Assembly: GCA_002221725.1 (NCBI GenBank)
Contig: NJFT01000128.1
Coordinates: 1 to 64,000, forward strand
DNA length: 64,000 nucleotides
Origin: Scedosporium boydii
Taxonomy: Eukaryota; Ascomycota; Sordariomycetes; Microascales; Microascaceae
Direction of reading: 5' to 3'
In this document: one piece after another, positions 36,170 to 46,427 of the stretch
Numbering within the stretch: the stretch's first letter is position 1
Layout: each line of letters begins with the position of its first letter
The notes under the pieces: model-generated
Databases searched by the model: none
Seen by the model: only the letters and a program-made list of their open reading frames with translations
What the model was told of the DNA's origin: nothing
Made by a program: the position numbers and the translations under genes

Positions 36170-37336
36170 ATGGCATCCATGTGTTTTCTTCTCGTTATGA
36201 CCACCGTGATGTGTGCTGTGGCGGGCATAACGACATTGTGGGCTGGAGATCAATCTCGTCTACACGATCCTCGGAGAGCAGTGGAATCACGTAACGTTAG
36301 TGTGGGCTTCAGCTTCCAGCCATCGTATGTCGCCGGAACTGTCCTCTTCGAGGATGGCGATGGCAACCTCGAGTAGCATTCAGAGATAGATCGGAGCAGT
36401 AATGCGTACCGGAGAGTTATGGAGAAGTTGTCGCTTCCTTCTTCGCGGCACCTTGCGTATGTTACCTTCCGTGGCGCCGTTTGTCCTTCGGGTGCCTCCG
36501 GTGGCTGAAACTCTTCCCAGCCCCCCATACAATGACATGGAGGAGATGTGGAGGGACTTCCCCCGTAAAGCCCTCCGAGAATCCCTCAAATTAGTTGGTC
36601 TTCCAGCATCCTACGAAGTCGGCATCCTCGGCCATGCCGCCCAGCGCGTCCGCACTAAGTTGGAAAAAAAACGCACAACATCCACATCAGTGATGCGGTC
36701 TTCACTGGGTCTCACCTCACGGCGCTTTACCAAGACGGCCTTGAGGACGTCGCCGCCTTCCTCAAGATGCACTATTTCACACCCAACTGGCAGTTCAGGC
36801 CTTTTGTGTGGGAGTCGGCATCTGCATACGCCGGCTACGGCTTCGGACTCTGCGAGCATTGGCGCGACGAGGCGCTTTGCGAAAAAGAGATGGAGGAGAT
36901 GGAGAACCAACCCGTCATGTCGGTGCACTTCGCGCGCAACGCCCTGACTGTCGCGATGCCAGTTATCCATGCCGCCGTCATGGCGTGGGAGCCCAACGGC
37001 CGGCACTTTGAGAATTTTACGCTGGGGAGTGACGCTATTGTGAACTATCCCACCCACGACGCCTACTGGGCCGATGTGCGTGAGTTTCTGCTCTCTGTCA
37101 CTTGGGTACACCCGGGCGCGCGAGCTCCTCGGAGAATCATCGTACTAGGCGACATGGTGGACGAGCATTTTCTCCGGGTCTTGCGCGAAACGGTTGTCGG
37201 ACATTGGGGGGAGGATGAAGTAGGGCCGATCTATTCACAGTTGGCCGAGTCGGCCTCGTCAAGGGGCGCAGCCGAGTTCATGCGCCGGGGGCCGGCGTCG
37301 TGGGCTAGCTTGAAGGGAGACGATGTGGAGCTCTGA
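36170..37336 (+). pseudogene. Broken actin/Hsp70-like ATPase-domain protein gene
   Basis: Reading is conserved but interrupted. Segment 1 (36170-36456) starts MASMCFLLVMTTV within a hydrophobic stretch and continues to SVGFSFQPSYVAGTVLFEDG, similar to the first phosphate-binding region of actin-like ATPases. It meets an in-frame TAG at 36374-36376, after which the same frame goes on as HSEIDRSSNAYRRVMEKLSL. A consensus intron (36457-36520, GTATGT...CAG) joins it to APPYNDMEEMWRDFPRKALR. A frame change follows at an eight-A run (36664-36671). The rest (ISDAVFTGSHLTALYQDGLE, then AYAGYGFGLCEHW, to the stop at 37336) resembles the fungal family of unknown function that I associate with this fold. 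A stop plus a frameshift argue for a pseudogene; an A-run sequencing error could explain only the second. Confidence 0.7.
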
Positions 37337-37789
37337 ATGGTAACAGCTGCAGTTAGATTTTCTTGCATTTCCTTTTTCTCTTCTTTTGTTTTCCCCCTTC
37401 ATGATCATTCTCCTTCTAGTCAGCCTAGCCGGCTGATTTTCTTAAGCTTCACCTGCGCCGCGACTCATCAGCCAACATGTCTTTTTTCTTCTTTTCGGCT
37501 TTCTTCGGTTTGGCCTGCGCACACGGCCGGAGGGAGGGAATCCTTGCCCGATGTGATAGAATTTGTTATTAGAGTCGTCGGCAATGGCGATGGTGACGGA
37601 ATTGGTGGATACACTCACAACCAAGAATGGTCGTGGTTTCTCGGGTTCGTTGTTTCAAGCCCTCTCTCGACCAGCTTCTATAAGCTGAGGTCTCATTTCG
37701 AGATGCGCATCTTATATCGGATTATCGCTTCTCCGCCTCCCTTTTTCTGGTTGTATTCTCGCGGCTAACATCCCTCGTGCTCCGCAAAG
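37337..37789. other. Intergenic between two pseudogenes
   Basis: T-rich DNA with no coding or RNA signal seen. Confidence 0.5.
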
Positions 37790-38490
37790 GGTCATGGGCC
37801 CGAGAAAGGCCTTTTACCGTTCACCCTAAACCGGGAGCCGACATATCCCAGACTGCAGCCTTCATCACGTCTGTGGTCTAGGAGAAAGTCGTCTCCTGGA
37901 GCGTCGAAGCCTCCCCCGAGGAGATTGAGCAGATACGGCGCTACGACGGCATCGGTCAGGTTACCAAGCTCGCCATCCCGTCTGCGCGCAGTGGTACGGG
38001 AGAACATGCGCCTGGGACCGGTCCATACGCTATTTTCCCCGTGAACCTCGACAGTAAGGCAGAGCTTGCCGTGACCGAAGAGGCCCTTAAGAAGCTTCTC
38101 GGGGACGTCGAGCTCGAGCCCGCCCACCTCGGCGATGAGTTCGTATGGTGGTATACATACATCACTCCTTCCCAAGCCGACGAAGTTGAGAAGATCCACG
38201 GCGTGTTTAGTGTTATCCCTGATCTGCCATTGGATCTAAATCAATATTTATGAGTCACCATAACCGCCGCCATCGACACTGGACGCCGGGGCAGCAACGA
38301 GGAAAGTCGCGCGAGCCTAGATGACAAAAAGTAGGCGGGACTAGGACCACCTCAGGGACGCCGTTGAGAGGCTCTGCTCGGAGATCGAGGAACAGGACAA
38401 GCTCGACAAGAACTCGCGCTCCACTCCATTACACCAGGTACTGGTCATCATCGCCATGGGCACGCCGATCCTAGGGAAACCATTTTCTAG
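37790..38490 (+). pseudogene. Remnant of a subtilase (S8)-like gene with I9-like N-terminal repeats
   Basis: Three pieces are readable. Around 37830-37878 the frame reads ISQTAAFITSVV, hits TAG at 37879-37881, and continues EKVVSWSVEASPEEIEQIRR. The same frame gives a second similar unit, AVTEEALKKLLGDVELEP, then WWYTYITPSQADEVEKIHGV, closing with TGA at 38251-38253. These look like two copies of an inhibitor-I9-like propeptide fold. In another frame, after a further stop at 38342, DHLRDAVERLCSEIEEQDKL and VLVIIAMG resemble the part of a subtilase domain near the oxyanion Asn. No catalytic Ser region survives. The gene is dead by at least two stops and a frame change. The S8 assignment is moderate. 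Confidence 0.55.
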
Positions 38491-38498
38491 GCGTTCCT

Positions 38499-38502
38499 TA
38501 TA
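38499..38502 (+). promoter_or_regulatory. TATA element of the 5S rRNA gene
   Basis: TATA lies at -29 to -26 from the first base of the 5S sequence, the position at which Neurospora 5S genes need a TATA box for RNA polymerase III transcription. Confidence 0.65.
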
Positions 38503-38527
38503 GGTGGGATTAGCAACCAATACTGCT

Positions 38528-38646
38528 ACATACGGCCATAGCTCGCAGAATATTGAGGGTCCCGTCCGCTCCCCTGTACACAAGCTGCGAAGCGCCGGAC
38601 TAGTAGTTGGGTCGGTGACGACCAGCGAATCCCCGGTGTTGTATGT
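38528..38646 (+). rRNA. 5S ribosomal RNA (dispersed single gene)
   Basis: A 119-bp sequence beginning ACATACGGCC and ending GTTGTATGT, whose ends pair as helix I. It contains CCCGTCCGCTC and AGTAGTTGGGTCGGTGAC followed by CAGCGAATCCC, matching the fungal 5S consensus including the internal control region. Compared with the usual GGGTGGGTGACCACC loop-V arm, here it reads GGGTCGGTGACGACC. Both sides of the stem changed together, so pairing is kept, which argues for a functional variant. A ten-T terminator follows and a TATA element precedes at -29. Single dispersed 5S genes, separate from the large rDNA, are normal in Neurospora and relatives. Some divergence in the 5' half means it could be a minor type or a young pseudogene. 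Confidence 0.85.
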
Positions 38647-38655
38647 TTTTTTTTT
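38646..38655 (+). terminator. RNA polymerase III terminator of the 5S gene
   Basis: Ten T residues directly at the end of the 5S sequence, the standard RNA polymerase III stop signal. Confidence 0.8.
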
Positions 38656-39638
38656 GTCGATCTTCTTTTCTTTTTCTTTTTCTTTTTTTGCTGGGATATT
38701 CCTTCCCTTTTTTCCATGTGCCCCTTTCCTGCATTTATCAGATTAGGAGAGAGAATGGTATCCGAGAATGCTGAAGTCGTGCGAGAGTTAAAAGGTCCAG
38801 GGAGGATGTAGTGTAGACCTCTTACACTAGTTCTGATTAGCCTGGTTATTTTTCTTTGCTCTTGCTCGGTTGTTTTTACTTAGCGTACACGAAGTTAACT
38901 TTGGCGTATAATCATATTGGATGTGTCGTCAGGAGCTATGTTTGTGATAGAGCTGTCGTCTATTCGGTGTTGATGGTTTATGCCCACTCGGTTGCGCCAT
39001 GTGAAAGCTACTGGAAGGTCTTGCTTTGGGGGAGAGGGAGGATCAACATGGTTGAACGGACAGACACGTAAAGACTATACGCGCCAAGAGGAGCCTTAGC
39101 CCAGAACATTCTTGATTTGAGGTTGGCTGCGTGAGGCTTTAGTTACTAGATGCGAGGCAAAACTGAAGAGAAATGCACCGCACATCCGAGATTGATCTCT
39201 CAAGCTTCTCAAGATTCAAACACATAAATGGACAAAGGACTGGAACAGATAGGTTTCACATAATAGTACTCGAAATTAGCAAAAAGGACAAGAAAAAAAA
39301 AAAGAACTTGGAAAAAGATGCCCTGACGCCTTGGACAGTTGTCCATTATGAACACAATTCCCAACCTCAACTCCTAGATTTTCCCCTCCCTCCTTTTCTT
39401 GAAATCAGAAAAACAAGATAGACGAGATGAGACATAAGAAACGGAAACAAAGAGTATCCCTTAAAAGAGGACAACTGGGGGAATAGGGATATCGATGACA
39501 GTACACGATAGTCTGGAATCCTCGCTGCCGCATGAGTGAAATATACCCGTACACAGGTCAAGCCCCAAGAAGAAAACCAAGAGAGTTGACGAAGCTATTA
39601 CAAGGGAACCGAGAAGGAGAACAGCAGCCGGGGGGGAT
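38656..39638. other. Intergenic between the 5S gene and NOP58
   Basis: No gene recognised. Includes a C/T-rich stretch (38660-38720) and the 3' untranslated region of NOP58 at the right. Confidence 0.55.
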
Positions 39639-41627
39639 TTACGCCTCGACGCCCTTCTTCTTCTTGTGCTTCTTCTTCTTGGAGCCCTCTTCGGGTTCAG
39701 GCTCGACATCGTCATCATCATCGCGTTTCCGCTTCTCGCCCGACTTGCTCTTCTCCTTCTTCTTGCTAACCTCGGCGGTGCCGTCGGCGTTGATAGTGAT
39801 CTCACCCTTCTCGAGCTTCTTCTTGAACTTCTTGACAGACAAGTTGACGCTGGCAGCCAGCTTCTCGTAGTCAGGCTCGGCGCTCTCGGCGGACTTGTCC
39901 TTACTCTTCTTGGACTTCTTTCCGGACTTCTCCTCCTTGGACTTCTTCTTCTCCTTCTTCTTGTCCTTTTCATAGTCGACGTCCATCTCATCGTCGGACT
40001 CGGCATCGCCGTTCGCCTGGTCCAAGACCTCCTCGATCAGAGGCTTCTTGGAAGGCTTGGGAGTTCCGTTGGTGATGCCATCAGCCTCATCATTGTAAGC
40101 GCGAGCCTCCTTCACAGAGAACTGGCCAGGACCCTTGATCTGGCCGTCAGGACCGACTGCAACACCCTTGGGAAGCAGAGGCTTTCCGTCGAGCATGCGG
40201 AGTCGGTTCTCTAACCTCGTCCTCTGCGTGATACCGAACAGGCTCTTCTCCTCCTCGTCTTGCTCCGCAGCAGGGGTGGCCTCATCCTCCTCATCCTCCT
40301 TCATAAAAGGCTCAATAGCATCGATGCGCAGACCAAGTGCCGTCTTAGCCGCAAGCATACGGGCAATCTTACCCTTCATCTTCTGCGACGCCTGTCCGAC
40401 GAGGGACGAGTTGTATAGGATACCGTACTTGGGAGTATTGTGCTTGGTCTTGAGGGCGCGGAAGAGGGCCTTCTCAGCGCCGAGAATCTGGATGGTGGAA
40501 GCAGGAGACATGGAGAGATTCCTCAGAGATCCGGCATGGGCGATCAACTTGGCGCCCACGAGCCAACCAACAAGCGCGGTGAGGTTAGGGGCCAAGGCGC
40601 GCATGCGGTTTTCCAAGAAGTTGGAAATCTGGGACCGGTACTCGGAGTACTGAACCACCTGCGCGGCAAGCAGCTGGACGTTCTCCAAATCCTCATCACT
40701 GACGTCCGTACCCATACTAATCTCAGCGGCGGCCTTGACAGCTTCGGCGATTTCCTCGGGGAGGACCGTGGTCAAATCAGCCTCGGTAAACCCTTGTCGA
40801 CGGCCAGCAGTAATAATGACCCTGGCATAGGCTACATGGTCGCTGATGAGCTTGCCCATCTCGGGGAAGTGCCAGCCATACCACTCTCGGGTTCGCATGG
40901 CGTAAACATTGAGCTCCTTATCCATGTCCTCAATAAGCTTGACGGCCTGGATAACCATGACATCGACCTTGTCGGCGCTGAACTTCAACTTGTGTCGGTG
41001 TACCGAATGACTGAGACCAAGGGCAACCTTCTCAAAGGTAGACGCAGACTCGGGGATGAGGGAATCTAGGTGCTCTCGGATGGCTCTGAAGATGTCTTCC
41101 GTCTTAGAATCGGACGACGAGCTGGCGTAAAGGGAAGCCGCCTCAAATCCGGGAAGAGCACGGATGCCGGACGATAGGCGAGGGTCGGGAATAGCAATGG
41201 TCGAATCACCAGGGTCCTTGATATTCGACAAGAGCTCTGAAAGAGTCTGGGGGACCTTGCCGTTGACTAAAGCGGCGGCTTCTTCGAGGGCAATAGTTGG
41301 ACTGGTAAACTTTTCGAACGACTTTAATCGTAGACTATCGCGTACATTGTGTTAGGGTTGGCCTAATGGCCCGAAAGTAAAAGAGAAAAATGAAAAGAAA
41401 AGCATTGGAGGGGCCGGATAGAGTACTCACGTTTCCGTCAGCGCCTCAACATTGGCGAGTTTTTGTCGGAGGTCATCGCGCTTCAAAAGCTTCCTGTCGG
41501 CGGCCTTGAATAGACCGTAACTGATTGAAGAAAAGAAACAAACATCAGTTGTAGGTTCAAAGGATATATCTAGAGAAGCAAGCACTTACCCTGCCGGTGT
41601 GTCGGCAATAATGTATAGAGAAGGCAT
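39639..41627 (-). CDS. nop58: Nucleolar protein NOP58, box C/D snoRNP core
   Basis: Three exons (41590-41627, 41431-41520, 39639-41334) give 607 residues, the normal fungal length. Nop58 pairs with Nop56 and fibrillarin in box C/D snoRNPs, which guide rRNA 2'-O-methylation and pre-rRNA cleavage in the nucleolus. The start MPSLYIIADTPAGYGLFKAA is the family N-terminus. The coiled-coil and Nop domain follow, with the near-invariant ALAPNLTALVGWLVGAKLIAHAG-type region and GAEKALFRALKTKHNTPKYG. The last 150 residues are the Lys/Glu/Asp-rich KKE tail ending KKKKHKKKKGVEA. The first exon has only 38 bp. It shares a 723-bp divergent promoter with vma6. Confidence 0.96.
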
Positions 41628-42350
41628 GGCGAGCGGGTGTTGAGGGACGCTTTCCCTCCTCTTCTGCTGCAATTGTACGTCTTTTCAATTCCTGAGATGA
41701 TTTCTGACTGGGTCTTTCTCCGAATTGACAAACGCCACCTGCAATTACGAGTCGATGTCGCAATGTTTGGGGTGGACTCGGAAAGAGAGGTAGGTGCAGG
41801 GCTGGGAAAGAAATTTTTATCGTCCTGGAAGAAGCTTGGTGGACCTTCCTAAAAACTATTAATTTTTTTTTTTCCTTCCTCTGCTCCTTCTCTCATGGGA
41901 AGAACCCAAAGTAGTGGGTGGGCGGGGCCAAAAACGAAAAAAAGAGCCGGCCGGCGGAATAACTGTTTATCCAGCTACCCACAGGCAGCCGTTTTCCTGG
42001 CGCTCGCTGTCACCTGTGCCCACTTGATCACAAGGGATCAATTGATGCCGGCCTCTAAATAATAGCACTCAACAGCTTGCGAAGTCAGCGCCATCTCTCC
42101 AACTTGACATATGAACAAGAACTACCTACACACTAGCCTTCCTGCCCTCACCCATCTTCGTAACGACTATCGACATTCCTTCTACTGATTTCTGTCCTGA
42201 TAAAGCACCCTTCCGGGCTCCCGCGAAACAACGACGCTTGTTGGCCATCTGCCGAACCGGGTCATTTTCGTCATAACTTGCATCTTGGAATCAGCTTCGG
42301 CGTTGCAGTAAAACAACCTATCGCTATTGTGAGGCCCGAGCACCCTCGCG
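41628..42350. promoter_or_regulatory. Divergent promoter region NOP58 / VMA6
   Basis: 723 bp between two start codons that face away from each other. Contains ATCAATTGAT at 42037-42046 and a T/C tract at 41860-41900. No further gene seen. Confidence 0.5.
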
Positions 42351-43638
42351 ATGGAGGGCCTTTTCTTCAACGTTAATAATGGGTACGGCTGCCAGTATCA
42401 TAGAGTGAATTCAGGCGCTCATCGAGATTCTAACTTCGTTCTAGATACCTCGAGGGTATTATCCGAGGGTTCAGGAACAGTCTTCTTACTGGGGCTATGT
42501 ACAGTAACTTGAAGCAATGCGAGACAGTTGATGGTACTGCCACCTTATACCCCAACCAGATGCCGTTACATCTCCATGTCTAACAGCTTTATATCAGACC
42601 TAAAGCTGCAGCTTGCTCCTGCCTACGGCGATTTCCTCTCGGCGCTACCACCGAACCCCTCGCCCGCTAGTCTCGCCGCGAAAACCACAGAAAAGCTCGT
42701 ATACGAGTTCCGATATGTGCGCGCCAATGCTGCCGGAACCATGGCCAAATTCATGGACTACCTCACATACGGATATATGATCGACAACGTTGCGCTTCTA
42801 ATCACCGGCACACTCCATGAGAGAGACACGAGCGAGCTTCTAGAGCGGTGCCATCCCCTTGGGTGGTTTGAGACTTTGCCCGTGCTTTGCGTTGCTACCA
42901 ATATTGAGGAGCTCTACAACAGCGTGCTGGTTGAAACGCCTCTCGCCCCGTACTTTAAGGGCAGTCTCAGTCACCATGACCTTGACGAGCTTAACATCGA
43001 GATTGTCCGAAACACCCTGTATAAGAACTACCTCGAGGATTTCTACAACTTCGTTAACACACACCCCGAGATGGCCCGCACGCCAACCGCGGAGGTCATG
43101 TCTGAGTTGCTGCAATTCGAGGCCGACCGCCGAGCTATCAACATCACCTTGAATTCCTTCGGCACCGAGCTGACGAAGGCTGACCGCAACAAGCTCTACC
43201 CTGCCTTCGGACGTCTGTATCCTGAAGGTACTTTGATGCTCTCCAGGGCTGACGATATCGAGGGTGTGCGGCTAGCTCTCAACGGTGTCGAGGACCTTCA
43301 GAACTTCTTCACCTCCGCGCAGCTCGGCCACGGCCCTTCGGGTCCTGGTAACGCTGAGGGCCAGGAGATGGATGATGGGAACCCGAGGAGCTTGGAAGAT
43401 ATGTTCTACCTCAAGGAGATGAATATTTCGAAGTCTGCCTTCACGAGGCAGTTCTCTTTTGCTATCGTATACGCGTGGGTGAAGCTACGCGAACAGGTAT
43501 GCCGGTTGTTTTCGTCTCCTGTTGTATCTCTTAATCTAACTGTGCCTAAAATAGGAAATCCGTAACATCACCTGGATTGCGGAATGCATTTCTCAGAACC
43601 AAAAGAGCCGCATCGGAAACTACATTAGTGTGTTCTAA
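42351..43638 (+). CDS. vma6: V-type proton ATPase subunit d (V0 sector)
   Basis: Four exons (42351-42382, 42445-42533, 42598-43496, 43555-43638) give 367 residues; Neurospora Vma6 is of similar size. Subunit d is a peripheral V0 protein that couples the central stalk to the proteolipid ring of the vacuolar proton pump. The start MEGLFFNVNNGYLEGIIRGF is the family signature, followed by NLKQCETVDDLKLQL, FMDYLTYGYMIDNVALLI, and the conserved end NITWIAECISQNQKSRIGNY. It has no transmembrane segment, as expected. Introns 1 and 2 are short (62 and 64 bp). The gene is divergent from NOP58 and converges with the mitochondrial ribosomal gene. Confidence 0.97.
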
Positions 43639-43930
43639 GATCGGACAGGTGCATGTTGTCCAGGAGTGTAGGACAGAGCGCGAGTTTTCACAGAGTTAGG
43701 AGGATATTAATAGTCTCGTAAGAGTAGGGGGAATAATCCTCAATCAATCATAGCATTAGGAGAGTGTTCTTTTTGCGGCGTCACGGGATTTGTTTTGAAG
43801 GCCACTTCAAGGGTTGGGTTAGAGGCGCTATGCGTCCCCGCTGATATTCTATTATCATGTACAATTGAAACTGGCCGGGAATACAGGTTTTACTCTTACA
43901 TTTCTTCTTTTTCTACAACACATCCCAATC

Positions 43931-44940
43931 TCAGAACGAGATTTGTTCCTTCCACGTCGCAGGTGACAACCCCAGCTTCTCAAGCATATTGGTCCACCTC
44001 TCGCTTCCCCTCTCCCTCTTTTCCATATACCTCAATAGCTTCTGTCGGCGGTGGCAGAGTACCCTGAGATTCCTCTTGTTGTGCTTATCCTTGTAACCCC
44101 TGTTCTTCTCGAGCTCCTGCGCGAGCTTGCGGATCTTGACGGTGAGGATGGCAATTTGCACCTCGGAGCTTCCCGTATCGGGCCCGGACCTCTCGGGCAT
44201 CTCGACGGGATTCTTATGAATCGATTGAGGCTTGGGCGTGAGGATCTTGTCGGTATTGTGGCGTCCAAATTCCTCAACGCACCGTCTGATATTAGCGTGC
44301 TTGCGCATCTTAGAGCTCGCGTTATCCAGGGAGACGATGCGCCTCAGGGCCTCGACGGCGCGCGCATGGTTCTTCTCATGCTTCTGCTCGGCCTCAGCCT
44401 TGGCCGTGTCGTCTAGGCCCTCGCCCGCAAGAACGGGTTTGGTCATGGTGTAGGCGTGTTGGATGGCATGTTCGAATTCGTCTCGGGAGAGGAGGTGGTT
44501 GAGGATATGGGGAGAGGTCGGGAGTTTCTGGGGCTCTTCTATGGGGTTCCCCTCCTCGTCCCTGGCTACGCGGGAGAGCGGTTCCTGGCCGGCGGAATCG
44601 AACGACTCGGTGAAGGGCGTCGGAACACCCCAGATGGGCGATCCCCATTTCTCGTCACGCTCCTTTTGGAGCTCTTCCTGGCGTTGAAGGTTGGCGTTCT
44701 TGCGTTGCTGTATTTGGGCCCAGCGGTATGGGTCCCTCTTGGCGAGCCGCTTCTTCTCCCATTTTGAGAGGTTCGCGGACTGGATGATGGGGAGCAGAGG
44801 CGTGGAAGCCGGTTTGATAGCTGGTCGTAGGCACACTACGGAAGGGGGATTAGGACGTTGCTAAGAGAAAAAAGTATCGAAAAGCTAAACTTACAGGTCC
44901 ATGTGCCCATATTTGACAGTCCGGGTACTCTGGGAGGCAT
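43931..44940 (-). CDS. mrps28: Mitochondrial small-subunit ribosomal protein uS15m
   Basis: Two exons (44895-44940, 43931-44835) give 316 residues. The C-terminal third holds the bacterial-type S15 domain: DTGSSEVQIAILTVKIRKL, then NKRNLRVLCHRRQKLLRYM. S15 binds the central domain of small-subunit rRNA. The N-terminal two thirds are a long fungal mitochondrial extension rich in Lys, Glu and Gln, with no similarity I can name. The first 15 residues, MPPRVPGLSNMGTWT, come from a 46-bp exon. The gene is divergent from the cytosolic RPS0 gene, with 401 bp between the start codons. Confidence 0.92.
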
Positions 44941-45341
44941 CTTGTCGTAGCGAATTGACTGCCTTGTCTCCCTGTTGAAGCAGTCGCAAAATTTGGATTC
45001 GCGACTTTCCACTCTTCCTGCAAGAATCGGTCGAAGTGGCGCTTCCCGGCTTCGATATTGGTAAATGTGGCTAGTGGTCAGCTGACTCAGAAGGGAGATC
45101 CCCGGGTCGTGGCTGATGCAGGTCCCCTCTGTGCACAGACCACCGTACCTCCCAGAACACTAAAAACTGTGATGAGGGTTTACCAGGGCCACACAAATTC
45201 ATTTTACAGCGGGGCATTTTCGCGAAGGCAGGGAAATATACATCACGAAGAAATTATTCTGGTGAACTTACACTTTTTCACCATCTCATCACCACGTCCT
45301 CTTCCTTTCTCTTCCCTCACCGAACACACATATCCTTCAAG
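44941..45341. promoter_or_regulatory. Bidirectional promoter uS15m / RPS0
   Basis: 401 bp separate the start codons of a mitochondrial and a cytosolic ribosomal protein gene pointing away from each other. Shared regulation is likely (inference). No individual factor site could be assigned with confidence. Confidence 0.55.
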
Positions 45342-46427
45342 ATGGCTCCCGCCAACCTTCCCGCGATCTTCAACGCCACTTCCGAGGACATTGAGAAGCT
45401 CCTCGCGGCTCAATGTCACCTCGGAAGCAAGAACCTCCAGGTCCATATGGAGCCTTACCTCTACAAAACCCGTGTTGACGGTGTCAACGTTATCAACATC
45501 GGCAAGACCTGGTAAGTCGCAGTGGTCCCCGGGTGAAGAATGCGCATGCGATGCTCTCTTTCGAGATTGGCAATTTTTGATTTTTTTTTCGTCCGAATCG
45601 AGCGAACTGCGCAAGGCCCGGAATACTGACAGCTGAGTGCAGGGAGAAGATTGTCCTCGCTGCCCGTATCATCACCGCTGTCGACAACCCCGCCGATATT
45701 TGCGTTATCTCTGCCCGTCCCTACGGTCAGCGTGCCGTCCTGAAGTTCGCCGCCCACACTGGAGCCGTCGCTATTGCCGGTCGCTTCACCCCCGGTAGCT
45801 TCACCAACTACATCACCCGCTCTTTCAAGGAGCCCCGTCTCATCATCGTCACCGACCCCCGTACCGACCACCAGGCCATCAAGGAGGCCAGCTACGTCAA
45901 CATCCCGGTCATCGCTCTCTGCGACACTGACTCCCCCACCGAGTACGTCGACGTTGCGATCCCCACCAACAACAAGGGTCGTCACTCTATCGGTCTCGTC
46001 TGGTGGATGCTCGCCCGTGAGGTCCTCCGTCTCCGTGGTACTATCTACAACCGCGAGACCCCCTGGGAAGTCATGCCTGACTTGTACTTCTGTAAGTTCT
46101 ATGTTATATGCCTCGTGTGAACCGCTGTCTTTTCCTGATGAGGCTTGTTTTACTAATCGTTATGTTACAACAGACCGCGACCCTGAGGCCGAGGCCGAGG
46201 AGAAGGTTGAGGAGGAGAAGGCCGCCGTTGAGGAGGAGGCTGCCGTCGTTGACACTGGCTTCGCCGCCGCTCCTGGCGACTGGGACGCTGCTCCCGCCGG
46301 TTTCGCTGGTGCTACCGCTGCCCCTGGTGGCTGGGACGGCGCTGGTGAGGACTGGAGCGCTGCCCCCGCTGCCGGTGGTGAGTGGGGTGGCGAGGCCGCT
46401 GCTGCTCCCAAGGAGTCTCAGTGGTAA
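45342..46427 (+). CDS. rps0: 40S ribosomal protein S0 (uS2, laminin receptor-like)
   Basis: Three exons (45342-45511, 45643-46091, 46174-46427) give 290 residues. It is a core protein of the 40S head, required for 20S pre-rRNA processing. Present are the uS2 signatures [39 protein letters not shown] and [13 protein letters not shown]. The tail is acidic, then Ala/Gly/Trp-rich with repeated [14 protein letters not shown] units, as in fungal and animal SA proteins. Codon choice is strongly biased toward C-ending codons, as expected for high expression. Confidence 0.97.

Noticed and set aside
36767..37336. Reading this frame as an intact 189-residue gene
   Set aside because: The same frame continues upstream as family-like sequence (ISDAVFTGSHLTALYQDGLE), so the ATG at 36767 is internal to a longer broken gene.
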